64,000 bases of DNA, from assembly GCA_017429205.1 (NCBI GenBank), contig JAFRPH010000016.1, forward strand, positions 22,347 through 86,346, in the 5' to 3' direction. Of the stretch, positions 1 through 8,302 are shown one piece after another. Made by a program: the position numbers and the translations under genes. This stretch comes from Bacteroidales bacterium. GTDB taxonomy: Bacteria > Bacteroidota > Bacteroidia > Bacteroidales > UBA932. A model generated the notes under the pieces. That model was given only the letters and a program-made list of their open reading frames with translations. It was not told the DNA's origin and did not search any database. Position 1 is the stretch's first letter; every line of letters starts with the position of its first letter.

Positions 1-170
1 CCGAGCGCGGCGGGGAAGGGAAGGTCCAGATCACCATCCAGGGCGCCGTGCGCGAGTACAACGCCGTCACCGACGGCGACGAGATCAAGACCGGCGCCTC
101 CGTCAAGGTCCTCGAGGCCGTCGACGCCAACACCCTTCTCGTCGAAGAACTGAACTCTTACATCATCTAA
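1..170 (+). CDS. NfeD-like protein, C-terminal part (partial)
   Basis: This is the 3' end of a gene that begins before the window; the frame is open from base 3 to the TAA at 168-170. The visible 55 residues include VQITIQGAVREYNAV and ASVKVLEAVDANTLLVEEL. This alternating beta pattern (a small beta-barrel with a 'G..V.V....g..L.V' ending) is typical of the soluble OB-fold domain of NfeD proteins. NfeD genes are usually paired with a flotillin/SPFH gene, and one follows 4 bases downstream, which is the main support for the call. NfeD proteins are thought to assist assembly or turnover of SPFH membrane microdomains. The membrane segments and any protease domain would lie outside the window. 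Confidence 0.7.
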   Translation, partial: ERGGEGKVQITIQGAVREYNAVTDGDEIKTGASVKVLEAVDANTLLVEELNSYII

Positions 171-174
171 GCAT

Positions 175-1590
175 ATGGAACAGTTTTATCTCATCCTCAT
201 CATTGTGGTGGTGCTCTTCGTGACGCTCGCCGCCATCCTGAAACGCTACCGCCGCTGCCCGTCCGACAAGATCCTTGTCATCTACGGTAAGACCGGCAAG
301 AATGCGACCGGTTCCATCTCCTCCGCCCGCTGCATCCACGGCGGCGCCGCCTTCATCTGGCCTGTCTTCCAGGACTATGCCTTCCTGGACCTCAAGCCCA
401 TCTCCATCGAGTGCAACCTCACCAACGCCCTGTCCAAGCAGAACATCCGCGTGGACGTGCCCTGCCGCTTCACCGTGGGTATCTCCACCGAGCCGGACAA
501 CATGACCAACGCGGCCGAGCGTCTGCTGGGCCTCTCCGTGGACAGCATCCAGAACATCGCGACCGATATCCTCTTCGGCCAGCTCCGTCTCGTGATCGCG
601 ACGATGGACATCGAGGAAATCAACGCGGACCGCGACAAGTTCCTCGCCAACGTCTCCACCAACGTGGAGGCGGAACTCCGCAAGATCGGCCTGAAGCTCA
701 TCAACGTGAACGTCACCGACATCCGCGACGAGTCCGGCTACATCGAGGCGCTCGGTAAGGAAGCCGCCGCGAAGGCCATCAACGACGCGAAGAAGTCCGT
801 CGCCGAGCAGAATCGCTTCGGTGAAATCGGTAAGGCCGAGGCCGACCGGGACAAGGACATCCGGATCGCCGAAACCACCCGTGACACCCGTATCAAGACC
901 GCCGAGGCGAACGCCCTCGCCGTCGAGGGTGAAAACAACTCCAAGATCGCCATCGCGAACTCCAATGCGACCCGCCGCGAGAAGGAGGCCGAGGCCGACC
1001 GCGTGGCCGTCGCCGCCGAGAAGGTCCAGGCCGCGAAGGCCCTCGAGGAAGCCTACAAGTCCGAGCGCGACGCGGAACTCGCCCGTGCCGAACGCGAGCA
1101 GGCCACCCAGAAGGCCAATGTCGTGGTTCCCGCCCAGATCGAGAAGGAGAAGGCCATCATCGACGCCGAAGCCGAGGCCGAACAGATCCGCCGCAAGGCG
1201 AAGGGTGAGGCCGACGCCATCTACGCCAAGATGGACGCGCAGGCGCGCGGTGTCCTCGAGATCCTCACCAAGCAGGCGACCGGTTTCCAGCAGCTGGTCG
1301 GCGCCGCCCAGGGCGACGCCCAGAAGGCCGTCCTGATGATGATCGCCGACAAGCTCCCGGATCTGGTGAAGACGCAGGTCGAGGCCGTGAAGGGCATCAA
1401 TATCGACAAGGTCACCGTCTGGGACACCGGCACCGGCACCGACGGAAAGACCGCCACGTCCAACTTCATCTCCGGTCTGATGAAATCCGTTCCCCCGCTG
1501 AACGATCTCTTCAACATGGCCGGCATGGAGCTGCCGTCCTACCTCAAGGGCGCTGACAAGCAGCCCGAGGTCCAAGAGGAGGTGAAATAA
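175..1590 (+). CDS. Flotillin-like SPFH/Band 7 membrane protein
   Basis: A 471-residue protein with one N-terminal membrane segment (about residues 4-22, FYLILIIVVVLFVTLAAIL). An SPFH/Band 7 domain follows (about 45-200). Then comes a long Ala/Glu/Lys-rich coiled coil (about 195-360) with the EA-rich repeats typical of flotillins (EKEKAIIDAEAEAEQIRRKA). The C-terminus (about 365-471) is the flotillin oligomerisation tail. Length and order match YqiK/FloT-type flotillins, which form membrane microdomain scaffolds. It starts 4 bases after the NfeD stop, so the two are almost certainly co-transcribed. The next gene overlaps its stop codon (TAATG). Confidence 0.9.
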   Translation: MEQFYLILIIVVVLFVTLAAILKRYRRCPSDKILVIYGKTGKNATGSISSARCIHGGAAFIWPVFQDYAFLDLKPISIECNLTNALSKQNIRVDVPCRFTVGISTEPDNMTNAAERLLGLSVDSIQNIATDILFGQLRLVIATMDIEEINADRDKFLANVSTNVEAELRKIGLKLINVNVTDIRDESGYIEALGKEAAAKAINDAKKSVAEQNRFGEIGKAEADRDKDIRIAETTRDTRIKTAEANALAVEGENNSKIAIANSNATRREKEAEADRVAVAAEKVQAAKALEEAYKSERDAELARAEREQATQKANVVVPAQIEKEKAIIDAEAEAEQIRRKAKGEADAIYAKMDAQARGVLEILTKQATGFQQLVGAAQGDAQKAVLMMIADKLPDLVKTQVEAVKGINIDKVTVWDTGTGTDGKTATSNFISGLMKSVPPLNDLFNMAGMELPSYLKGADKQPEVQEEVK

Positions 1591-1811
1591 TGCCGATCGT
1601 CATCAATATCGACGTCATGCTTGCCCGGAGGAAGATGTCCTCCGGCGAGCTGGCGGAGAAAGTGGGCATCACACCCGCGAACCTGTCCATCCTCAAGTGT
1701 GGCAAGGCGAAAGCCATCCGGATCACCACGATGGAAGCCATCTGCCGCGCCCTCGACTGCCAGCCGGGCGACATCCTGGAGTACAGGCCGGATGAGGCCG
1801 CCTCCGGATGA
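1590..1811 (+). CDS. Small helix-turn-helix (XRE/YozG-type) regulator
   Basis: A 73-residue protein that is almost entirely one Cro/CI-type helix-turn-helix domain. The residues MLARRKMSSGELAEKVGI and NLSILKCGKAKAIRI form the helix 2-3 region, followed by LEAICRALDC-like spacing (here MEAICRALDCQPGDILEY). This is the compact YozG-like family of small DNA-binding proteins. Its start codon overlaps the flotillin stop (TAATG), which suggests translational coupling and a transcript shared with nfeD-flotillin. A strong terminator follows directly. Its targets cannot be told from the sequence. Confidence 0.85.
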   Translation: MPIVINIDVMLARRKMSSGELAEKVGITPANLSILKCGKAKAIRITTMEAICRALDCQPGDILEYRPDEAASG

Positions 1812-1820
1812 TTCGAAAAG

Positions 1821-1854
1821 AAAGAAAGACCTCCGACGCGGGGTCTTTCTTTTT
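1821..1854 (+). terminator. Rho-independent terminator of the nfeD-flotillin-HTH operon
   Basis: An 11-bp perfect stem (AAAGAAAGACC at 1821-1831, GGTCTTTCTTT at 1842-1852) with a 10-base loop runs straight into a T tract. It lies 9 bases after the HTH stop codon. Confidence 0.85.
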
Positions 1855-1867
1855 GTATGGATTTTCC

Positions 1868-1875
1868 TATCTTTG
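1868..1875 (+). promoter_or_regulatory. -7 box (TATCTTTG) of the AI-2E transporter gene
   Basis: A perfect match to the Bacteroidota -7 consensus TAnnTTTG. The box ends 5 bases before the ATG at 1881, so transcription should start at or next to the start codon. It also lies inside an upstream in-frame extension, which argues against using the ATG at 1857. No convincing -33 element is seen at the usual spacing because the terminator T tract occupies that position. Confidence 0.7.
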
Positions 1876-1880
1876 TACCT

Positions 1881-3026
1881 ATGGAACAGGAAAGCAGCAT
1901 CGACCGGCTGGCCCGGTATATCATCATCGCGGCGACGCTCGCCGTCCTGGCGTGCCTGTGCTGGTATTTCAAGAGCGTGCTCGTGTACATCATCGTCGCG
2001 TTCGTGGTGTCCCTGATCGGACAGCCCGTGATGCGGCTGCTCCGGAAAATCCGCATCCGGGGCAAGTCCGCGCCGGACGGGCTGCTCGCCATCCTCACCA
2101 TTTTCGTCATCCTCGGAACGCTGATTCTCGTGGTGACGCAGGTCATCCCTGTCGTGACGGGCATCGTCCGCGACGCCGCCGTGCTGAACAGCGTGACGGC
2201 GGAGGGAAATCCCCTGGACCGGGTGAATGACTGGATCGTCGGCCTGTTCCCGGGCCTGGGTCCGGACTTCAACATCATCACCATCCTGATGGACAAGCTG
2301 CGGGAGGTGACGAACCTGTCCAATGTCACGTCGGTCATCAGTTCCGTGACCTCCTTCGTGACCAGCCTGGTGGTGGGCCTGTTCTCCGTCGTGTTCATCT
2401 CCTTCTTCTTCGTGCGCGACGAAACCCTGTTCCGGAAGATTGTCAGCGCCCTGGTCCCGGACCGGATGGAAGGGAACCTGGCGAAGTCCCTGGGGGACAT
2501 CGAGGGGCTCCTGTCCCGCTATTTCGTGGGGCTGCTGATCGAGATGACCGGCGTGGCCCTGCTGGATTTCCTGGGCCTGTGGATCATCGCCCGGCTGGGC
2601 TTCTCGAACGCCCTGGGCATCGCCTTCATCGCGGGCATCCTGAACGTCATCCCGTATGTGGGGCCGCTCATCGGGGAGGCGGTCGGCGTGGTCCTCGCCG
2701 TCGTCCTCAAGTACGGCACCGGCGTCGGCCTGGATGTGAACATCTGGATTTTCGCCCTCATCGTCCTCGCGATCATGCTCACCACGCAGCTGGTGGACAA
2801 CTTCGTCTACCAGCCGCTCATCTATTCCACCAGCATCAAGGCGAGCCCGCTGGAGATCTTCATCGTCATTCTCCTGGCCGGACACATCGGCGGCGTGGTC
2901 GGCATGCTGGTCGCCATCCCGGCCTATACGGTCGTGCGCGTCATCGCCAGCCGGTTCTTCCCGGACCTCAAGCTCGTAAAACGACTGATTCCGGACGCTG
3001 CGGGCGTCCGGAACCAGGAAAAGTAA
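1881..3026 (+). CDS. AI-2E family transporter (YdiK/PerM-like permease)
   Basis: A 381-residue polytopic membrane protein of the AI-2 exporter/PerM family. There are two N-terminal membrane segments (about 13-50). A periplasmic region follows, and then a block of C-terminal helices with the family-typical GILNVIPYVGPLIGEAVGVVLA and DNFVYQPLIYSTSIKASPLEIFIVILLAG. The family has been linked to export of autoinducer-2 and to Na+/H+ or other transport, so the substrate is unknown here. An in-frame ATG at 1857 exists, but the -7 box at 1868-1875 lies downstream of it, so I use the ATG at 1881. The gene appears to be monocistronic. Confidence 0.85.
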   Translation: MEQESSIDRLARYIIIAATLAVLACLCWYFKSVLVYIIVAFVVSLIGQPVMRLLRKIRIRGKSAPDGLLAILTIFVILGTLILVVTQVIPVVTGIVRDAAVLNSVTAEGNPLDRVNDWIVGLFPGLGPDFNIITILMDKLREVTNLSNVTSVISSVTSFVTSLVVGLFSVVFISFFFVRDETLFRKIVSALVPDRMEGNLAKSLGDIEGLLSRYFVGLLIEMTGVALLDFLGLWIIARLGFSNALGIAFIAGILNVIPYVGPLIGEAVGVVLAVVLKYGTGVGLDVNIWIFALIVLAIMLTTQLVDNFVYQPLIYSTSIKASPLEIFIVILLAGHIGGVVGMLVAIPAYTVVRVIASRFFPDLKLVKRLIPDAAGVRNQEK

Positions 3027-3044
3027 AAAGCAAGAAGTCAGTCG

Positions 3045-3617
3045 CTAGAAACGGTCCATCAGGTCGAAGATGCGGCCCTGGACTTCCGCGATGGTTCCCA
3101 CGCCGTCGATCTCGTTGTACCGGCCGGTTTCCTTGTAGAATCCCACGAGGGGTTCCGTCTTGTCGTGATAGGTGCGGATGCGGTTCTCCACGACCTCGGG
3201 GCGGGCGTCGTCGGCGCGGCCTTCGATGGTGGCGCGGTGCGCGATGCGCTCGTGGATCATCGCGTCGGGAATCATGATGGAGACGACGGCCGTGACGGCC
3301 TCGCCGGTCTTGGCGAGCATCGCGTCGAGCGCCTCGGCCTGGGCGATGGTGCGGGGGAAGCCGTCCAGCAGGAAGCCGTCCACGCCTTCCGTGCTCTGGA
3401 ACTTCGCTTCGATCATCCCCTCGACGACTTCGTCGGGGACGAGGGAGCCGGCCTCGATGAGGGCCTTGGCCTGGAGGCCGAGCGGCGTGCCCGCGGCGAT
3501 CTCGCTGCGGAGGAGTTCACCCGTGGAGAGGTGGCAGAGATTGTACTTTTGCACCATGGCGCTGGCCTGGGTGCCTTTGCCGGCGCCCGGAGGGCCGAAG
3601 AGAATGTAGTATTTCAT
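3045..3617 (-). CDS. adk: Adenylate kinase
   Basis: A 190-residue adenylate kinase that catalyses ATP + AMP = 2 ADP in the cytoplasm. The P-loop GPPGAGKGTQ is at residues 8-17. The AMP-binding segment LSTGELLRSEIAAGTPLG and the conserved FLLDGFPRT follow, and the lid is the short type without zinc cysteines. The start is the ATG of MKYYILFGPPG, 2 bases after the hpt stop. An open frame continues upstream through hpt in another frame and is not used. It is the second gene of an hpt-adk purine-metabolism operon. Confidence 0.95.
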   Translation of the reverse strand: MKYYILFGPPGAGKGTQASAMVQKYNLCHLSTGELLRSEIAAGTPLGLQAKALIEAGSLVPDEVVEGMIEAKFQSTEGVDGFLLDGFPRTIAQAEALDAMLAKTGEAVTAVVSIMIPDAMIHERIAHRATIEGRADDARPEVVENRIRTYHDKTEPLVGFYKETGRYNEIDGVGTIAEVQGRIFDLMDRF

Positions 3618-3619
3618 AT

Positions 3620-4177
3620 TCAAAGCTTTGTTTCCGTATCCAGGATGTAGATGTCCTTGTAGTTGCGGCCGAGGCCGTCGTAGTCCAGGCCGAAGCCGAC
3701 GATGAAGTCGTTCGGGATTTCCATCGCCACATAGTCCAGGCCGATGGTCTTCTTGTACATCTCGGGCTTCAGGAGCAGGGTGCACACCTTGACCTTGGCG
3801 GCCTTGCGGGCGTACAGGATCTTGACGAGGGCCTCGATGGTGCGGCCCGTGTCCACGATGTCCTCCACGATGATGACTTCCTTGCCGGTGATGTCGCCGG
3901 TGAGGCCCATGTCCATATGCACCGCGCCCGTGGAGGAGGTGCCCCGGTACGAGGAGAGCTTGATGGACATCAGGTCCACGTCGAAGTCCAGGCGCTTCAT
4001 CAGTTCGGCGGTGAAGAGAATGGAGCCGTTCAGCACGCAAAGGAGGACGGGAACGGTTTCGGTGCCTGCGTAGTCGGCGTTCATCTTGGCGGCGACGGCG
4101 TCGATGGACTTTTCGATCTGGTCTCCCGGGATGAGGGGTTTGAAGACCTTGTCGTGAAGTTTGATTCTGTCTTTCAT
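3620..4177 (-). CDS. hpt: Hypoxanthine phosphoribosyltransferase
   Basis: A 185-residue type I phosphoribosyltransferase that salvages hypoxanthine (and usually guanine) with PRPP. The PRPP-binding signature VIIVEDIVDTGRT is present, as is the flexible-loop region SIKLSSYRGTSSTG and the purine-binding PNDFIVGFGLDY near the C-terminus. The ATG of MKDRIKLHDK is used; an upstream in-frame ATG would add a hydrophobic stretch that overlaps the promoter and is not family-like. It is followed at once by adk on the same strand, so it heads a purine-salvage operon. Confidence 0.93.
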   Translation of the reverse strand: MKDRIKLHDKVFKPLIPGDQIEKSIDAVAAKMNADYAGTETVPVLLCVLNGSILFTAELMKRLDFDVDLMSIKLSSYRGTSSTGAVHMDMGLTGDITGKEVIIVEDIVDTGRTIEALVKILYARKAAKVKVCTLLLKPEMYKKTIGLDYVAMEIPNDFIVGFGLDYDGLGRNYKDIYILDTETKL

Positions 4178-4197
4178 GGGGTCCTGTTTTAGTAACA

Positions 4198-4205
4198 CAA
4201 AAATA
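4198..4205 (-). promoter_or_regulatory. -7 box (TATTTTTG) of hpt-adk
   Basis: A perfect TAnnTTTG match on the minus strand, 20 bases upstream of the hpt start. The surroundings are very A/T-rich compared with the flanking genes, as expected for a promoter here. Confidence 0.65.
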
Positions 4206-4290
4206 ATAAGAAAAACACAAAAAATCATCGAAAACATTTATTTTGAACTGAAACAACGCGCGAACTGCACCGGGGCCCGGAAGAAAAACG

Positions 4291-4298
4291 TATTTTGG
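4291..4298 (+). promoter_or_regulatory. Imperfect -7 box (TATTTTGG) before the HhH gene
   Basis: One mismatch to TAnnTTTG, and the box ends 4 bases before the ATG at 4303. The same tight placement is seen at clear promoters elsewhere in the window, which supports it. Confidence 0.4.
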
Positions 4299-4302
4299 GC
4301 GT

Positions 4303-5895
4303 ATGAGAAGAAGAATCGTGCTGTTGTCGCTCTGGCTGGCCGCGGGGCCGGCCGCCGCCCAGACCGACGAGGTCGTCCGGGCGGCTTTGTATCTGACCGG
4401 GGCGGACGCCCCCGAAGCCCTGGACGACCGCCTCGTCGACGAGCTGGAATCTTTCCGGAGCCGCCCCTTGCCCCTCAACCGCGCCTCGCGGGCCCGCCTG
4501 CTGGAGAGCGGGCTTCTCACGCCTTACCAGGTCGCCGCGATCTCCGAATACCGAAGCCTGTCCGGCGACGTGCTGTCGTTCGCCGAGCTGGAACGGGTGG
4601 ACGGCTTCGGAAAGGAGGCGGTCGCGGCGCTCCGCCCCTTCCTTTCCCTGGAATCCGTCCGCAACCCCGGCGAAGCGGTGCGGGACACGCTCCAGTTCCG
4701 CCATTCGGCGCTTGTGCGGGCGACGCTGAAGGACCTGGGCGCCAAATACCGGCTGACGGCCGGGAACCTGGAGGCGGCGGGGGCCTGGAAAGGCCGGGAC
4801 GGAACGTTCTACGGCCTTTACCGGTTGCCGAAGGGGAAGATCCTCCTTGGGGACTATAATGTCCGCTACGCGCAGGGACTGGCTTTCTGGAGCTCCTTCC
4901 AGCTGGCCGGCCTGGCCACCCTGGACGCCTTCTCCAAGCGGGCGAACGGCATCGCGCCCTCCTGGTCCTTCAACGGGGCGGGCACGCGCCGCGGCCTGGC
5001 CTGGGACTATACGGGGCGCCATTTCCAATGGGCGCTGTTCGGCGCCCTGGACGGGACCGTCGGCGCCCACGCCGGCTGGCTGGGACGGAAGGGCCAGGCC
5101 GGCCTCACGGTCACACGGGAGCGCATCTCCCTGGACGGGAAAATGGGCGTCCGCGGGGCGGATCTCTTCGGCGAAGCGGCCTGGAACTGGAAAAAGCCCG
5201 CCGGTCTCGTCGGAAGCCTGTTCCCGATGGGAGAGCACTGGAAAGGCGCCCTACAGGTACGGGCGCTCCCGAGCGCGTATTCCGGCAAGAAGAACGGGGA
5301 ATACGGCGCGGCGGCCGGCGTCGCCTTCCTCTCGGACAGCCGCGCTTTCAAGGCCTCTCTCACCGTCGATGCGGCCCTCCTGCCCAAGCCCGAGACGGAT
5401 ACGGGGCGGAAGCAGGCCAAGGCGACCGGGCTCCTCTCATGGACCGTGACGGACAACTGGCTCTTTGAGTCCCGGCTGGTCTATCGGTGCCGCAACTACG
5501 AAAGCAACCGGGCCGACATCCGGGCGGATGCGACTTGGAACCGGGACGTATGGACCGTCAAGGGGCGTCTGAACGGGGTTCGTGACGGGGGATTCGGCCT
5601 CCTGGGCTATCTGGAGGGGGGATGGAAGCCGCCAGGCGGTTTTGCCTGGGTCCGCTTCACGGCGCACGCCACCGCCGGCTGGCAGTCCCGCATCTATGTC
5701 TATGAACGGGACGCGCCGGGCAACTTCTCGGCGCCGGCCTATTACGGGACGGGGTTCTCGGCGATGGCGTATGCGGGCTGGAAGAAGCGGTTCCGGAAGA
5801 CGAACCTCAAGCTCTACCTCCGCGGCTCGTACCGGTGGCAAAAAGAAAAGCCCGGCCAAGCCGGGCTCAAACTCCAGTTGCAGGCGGACCGCTAG
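4303..5895 (+). CDS. Helix-hairpin-helix protein with beta-rich C-terminus
   Basis: A 530-residue exported protein. Residues 1-20 form a signal peptide (LSLWLAAGPAAAQ). About 40-115 is a tandem helix-hairpin-helix region of the ComEA type (PLNRASRARLLESGLLTPYQVAAI, LERVDGFGKEAVAALRPFL). The rest is aromatic-rich with alternating beta-strand character (GRHFQWALFGALDG, WLFESRLVYRCRNY), suggestive of an outer-membrane or surface beta-structure. Proteins with this layout are common in Bacteroidota and have no firm function; a role in DNA handling at the surface is only inferred from the HhH fold. Its last bases overlap the convergent lytic transglycosylase gene by 4 bp (shared CTAG), and the terminator hairpin of that gene lies inside its 3' end. 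Confidence 0.7.
   Translation: MRRRIVLLSLWLAAGPAAAQTDEVVRAALYLTGADAPEALDDRLVDELESFRSRPLPLNRASRARLLESGLLTPYQVAAISEYRSLSGDVLSFAELERVDGFGKEAVAALRPFLSLESVRNPGEAVRDTLQFRHSALVRATLKDLGAKYRLTAGNLEAAGAWKGRDGTFYGLYRLPKGKILLGDYNVRYAQGLAFWSSFQLAGLATLDAFSKRANGIAPSWSFNGAGTRRGLAWDYTGRHFQWALFGALDGTVGAHAGWLGRKGQAGLTVTRERISLDGKMGVRGADLFGEAAWNWKKPAGLVGSLFPMGEHWKGALQVRALPSAYSGKKNGEYGAAAGVAFLSDSRAFKASLTVDAALLPKPETDTGRKQAKATGLLSWTVTDNWLFESRLVYRCRNYESNRADIRADATWNRDVWTVKGRLNGVRDGGFGLLGYLEGGWKPPGGFAWVRFTAHATAGWQSRIYVYERDAPGNFSAPAYYGTGFSAMAYAGWKKRFRKTNLKLYLRGSYRWQKEKPGQAGLKLQLQADR
5840..5867 (-). terminator. Terminator of the parAB-mltD operon, inside the HhH coding sequence
   Basis: Read on the minus strand, an 8-bp perfect stem (AGCCCGGC/GCCGGGCT, loop TTG) is followed by TTTCTTTTTG. 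It lies 24 bases past the stop of the lytic transglycosylase and wholly within codons of the convergent gene. Confidence 0.8.
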
Positions 5896-7379
5896 CGCTT
5901 GCCCACCTTCAGCCGCTGTCCTTCGCGGATGCGGTCGCTCTTCAGGCCGTTCCAGGACTTGATGTTCTTGACGGTCGTGTGGTTCCGCGCGGCGATCTTT
6001 CCGAGGTTGTCGCCCCGCTTGACCTTGTAGTAGACCCACTGGCCGCCGCCGGAGGCGGGCTGGCGGGTGGTCGTCTTCGTGCTCCTGCTGTTCCGGCCGT
6101 CGTCGACGGATCCGGAGAACATTTCGGCCGCCTTGTACTTGTAGATGGTGTCCTGGCTGTCCAGGAAGGCGTTGCTGTAGTTGAACGGGAGACGGAGGAT
6201 CTGCTCGCCCTGGTTGCCCGGGACGATGTCCTTGTAGTACTGCGGATTCAGGTCGCGGAGGTCGTCGATCGGCACCCCGATCACTTCGCTGATCTGGCGG
6301 AAGTGGAGGTTCTTGTTGATCATGAAGGTGTCGATGTGCGCGGGCATCTGCACCGGGGCGGGCTCCAGGCCGTATTCCTTCGCATAGTTCACCGCATACA
6401 TCGCGCCCACCATTGCCGGCACGTAGCCGCGGGTTTCGCGGGGCAGGTGCGGGTAGATGGACCAGAAGTCCCGCCTGCCGGCGCGCTTGATGGCCTTGTT
6501 CACGTTGCCCGAGCCGCAGTTGTAGGAGGAGATCGCGAGGCTCCAGTCGCCGAAGATGCGGTAGGCGTCCCGGAGGTAGCGGGCGGCCGCGTCCACGGAG
6601 GCGACCGGGTCCATCCGGTCGTCGATGAAGGAGTCGATCCGCAGGCCGTAGTTGCGGGCGGTGGAGTGCATGAACTGCCACATCCCCGTCGCGCCCACGC
6701 GGGAGACCGCCACCGGGTTCAGGGCCGATTCGATGATGGCCATGTACTTGAGCTCCAGGGGAAGGCCGTACTTGCGGAAGGCTTCCTCGAAGATGGGCAT
6801 ATAGTACTGCGCGAGTCCGAGAATCTGGCCCATCCGGGTGGGCATCTTCTCGGAATAGAGGATCATGTAGTTCTTGACGGTCTCGTTGTAGGGCAGCTGG
6901 ATGAAGGAATTCATCTTCTGCAGCCGCTCGATGAGAACCCGGTCGGGAACCCCGGAGGAGAAATGGACGCTGTCCATGTTGTACTCGCTCTGCGGGTTCT
7001 CGCGGATCTGGCGGTGCAGGTACCAGATGCTCAGGAGGCTGTCGGTGACGTCGTCCGTATAGTCGAGGCCGCCCTGCTGGTCGTCGGCGTAGTCGCCGCC
7101 GCCGTACAGCGGGCTGTCGAAATAGTCGACGGCCGCGCCCATCCCGGCGGCCTCCTGGTAACGGCTCCCGCCGTCCAGCCGCTTCTCGAGGCTGTCGCGT
7201 TCCTGGACGTCCGTCTTGAGCGATTCCAGCTCCTGCTGGATCTCTTCCAGCCGCTGCCGAAGCTGGACGTTTTCCTTTTCCAGCTGCTTGCGGGTTTTAC
7301 GGTCCAGTTGCACGCCCGCCGCGGCCGGGAGCGGGGAGAGGAGGAGAAGGGCCGCGCCTATGATCATTAACTTTTTCAT
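5892..7379 (-). CDS. MltD-like lytic transglycosylase with LysM domain
   Basis: A 495-residue exported murein hydrolase. An N-terminal signal peptide (MKKLMIIGAALLLLSPLPAAAG) is followed by a coiled coil (about 25-65). An SLT domain comes next with the catalytic Glu in MAIIESALNPVAVSRVGATG and the downstream SSYNCGSGNVNKAIKRAGRRDFW. A C-terminal LysM ends the protein (WVYYKVKRGDNLGKIAARN). It cleaves peptidoglycan glycan strands to 1,6-anhydro ends in the periplasm. The start 5 bases after the DUF5683 stop is chosen for its signal peptide. It is the last gene of a parA-parB-DUF5683-mltD operon. Confidence 0.92.
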   Translation of the reverse strand: MKKLMIIGAALLLLSPLPAAAGVQLDRKTRKQLEKENVQLRQRLEEIQQELESLKTDVQERDSLEKRLDGGSRYQEAAGMGAAVDYFDSPLYGGGDYADDQQGGLDYTDDVTDSLLSIWYLHRQIRENPQSEYNMDSVHFSSGVPDRVLIERLQKMNSFIQLPYNETVKNYMILYSEKMPTRMGQILGLAQYYMPIFEEAFRKYGLPLELKYMAIIESALNPVAVSRVGATGMWQFMHSTARNYGLRIDSFIDDRMDPVASVDAAARYLRDAYRIFGDWSLAISSYNCGSGNVNKAIKRAGRRDFWSIYPHLPRETRGYVPAMVGAMYAVNYAKEYGLEPAPVQMPAHIDTFMINKNLHFRQISEVIGVPIDDLRDLNPQYYKDIVPGNQGEQILRLPFNYSNAFLDSQDTIYKYKAAEMFSGSVDDGRNSRSTKTTTRQPASGGGQWVYYKVKRGDNLGKIAARNHTTVKNIKSWNGLKSDRIREGQRLKVGKR

Positions 7380-7384
7380 CCGTG

Positions 7385-8296
7385 TCAGAATCTGAGGGTG
7401 AGGCCGAGCCCCACGCCGGGGGCCGCGGCGAATTCCGGCGAGATGACCGTGGGCTCCAGCCGGAGGGTGATGTCGTCGTCCACTTCGAAGTCCTGCATAT
7501 ACGCGAAGACGTTCGCGTCGACGACTTGGATGACATAGAACAGGGCCGTGGCCAGGATTGAGTAGTCCCGGTACCGTCGGTAGAGATCGCGGTAAATGAG
7601 CGCGTTCTCTGCGGTGATCGGAGGCTTCACCGCTTCCGGGTCCTCGCTGGTCGCCTGTTCGTAGATCCATCTGTAGCGCTCGTAGTTGCGCTTGTTGTCC
7701 GAGTAGAAGTACACGCCCCCGGCGATGGCGCCCCAATAGATGGGAATCTTCCAGTATTCGCCGTTGTACACCTGTCCCAGGCAGGGGAACAGGATGGAGT
7801 ACAGGGTGGCCTTGCCGGGATCGGGCTTCCGTTCCGCGGGGAAGGTGACGGTCATGTCCAGGAGGGAGCCCCACCAGACGAGTCCGGCTCCGATGTAGGA
7901 CCAGGTGCTGTACTTCTTGAACTTGTCGTCGCCGGTAGACTTGTACTGGTTGTTGAAATGGATGCCCAGGCCCACGCCGGCGCCGATGCCGCCGTATATG
8001 ACGGGCAGCTTCCAGTACTGCCGGTTGTAGATCTGGCCGCCGCCCACGAAGACCGTGGAGCCCATGAACAGGTTCTGGACCTGCCCGGGCCGCTTGTGCG
8101 CCAGGGAGCCGAAATACTGCTTGAAGCTGAAGAGCTGTGAGCTGTCCGTCTTCGCCTGCTTGGTAGAGTCCGCATAGTTCTGCGAGAAGGCGTCCCGCTT
8201 GAACTGGTCGTCCCGCGCCTGGCCGCGAAGGACGGCAGGTGCGAGCAGGGCGAGCAGCCCGGCGGCGAGGACGGTGATGAGACGGCGCAATTGCAT
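7385..8296 (-). CDS. DUF5683 membrane protein
   Basis: A 303-residue protein with an N-terminal signal or anchor (LITVLAAGLLALLAPAVL) and hydrophobic pairs. Repeated segments of the type QIYNRQYWKLPVIYGGIGAGVGLGIH and QVYNGEYWKIPIYWGAIAGGVYF are the hallmark of DUF5683. In Bacteroidota this family often sits between parB and an mltD-like gene, exactly as here. The duplicated YNxxYWKxPxxxG motif suggests two related membrane hairpins. Function is unknown; the context suggests a link between the envelope and chromosome segregation or wall growth. It lies 6 bases after parB and 5 before mltD. Confidence 0.8.
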   Translation of the reverse strand: MQLRRLITVLAAGLLALLAPAVLRGQARDDQFKRDAFSQNYADSTKQAKTDSSQLFSFKQYFGSLAHKRPGQVQNLFMGSTVFVGGGQIYNRQYWKLPVIYGGIGAGVGLGIHFNNQYKSTGDDKFKKYSTWSYIGAGLVWWGSLLDMTVTFPAERKPDPGKATLYSILFPCLGQVYNGEYWKIPIYWGAIAGGVYFYSDNKRNYERYRWIYEQATSEDPEAVKPPITAENALIYRDLYRRYRDYSILATALFYVIQVVDANVFAYMQDFEVDDDITLRLEPTVISPEFAAAPGVGLGLTLRF

Positions 8297-8302
8297 AGAG
8301 GA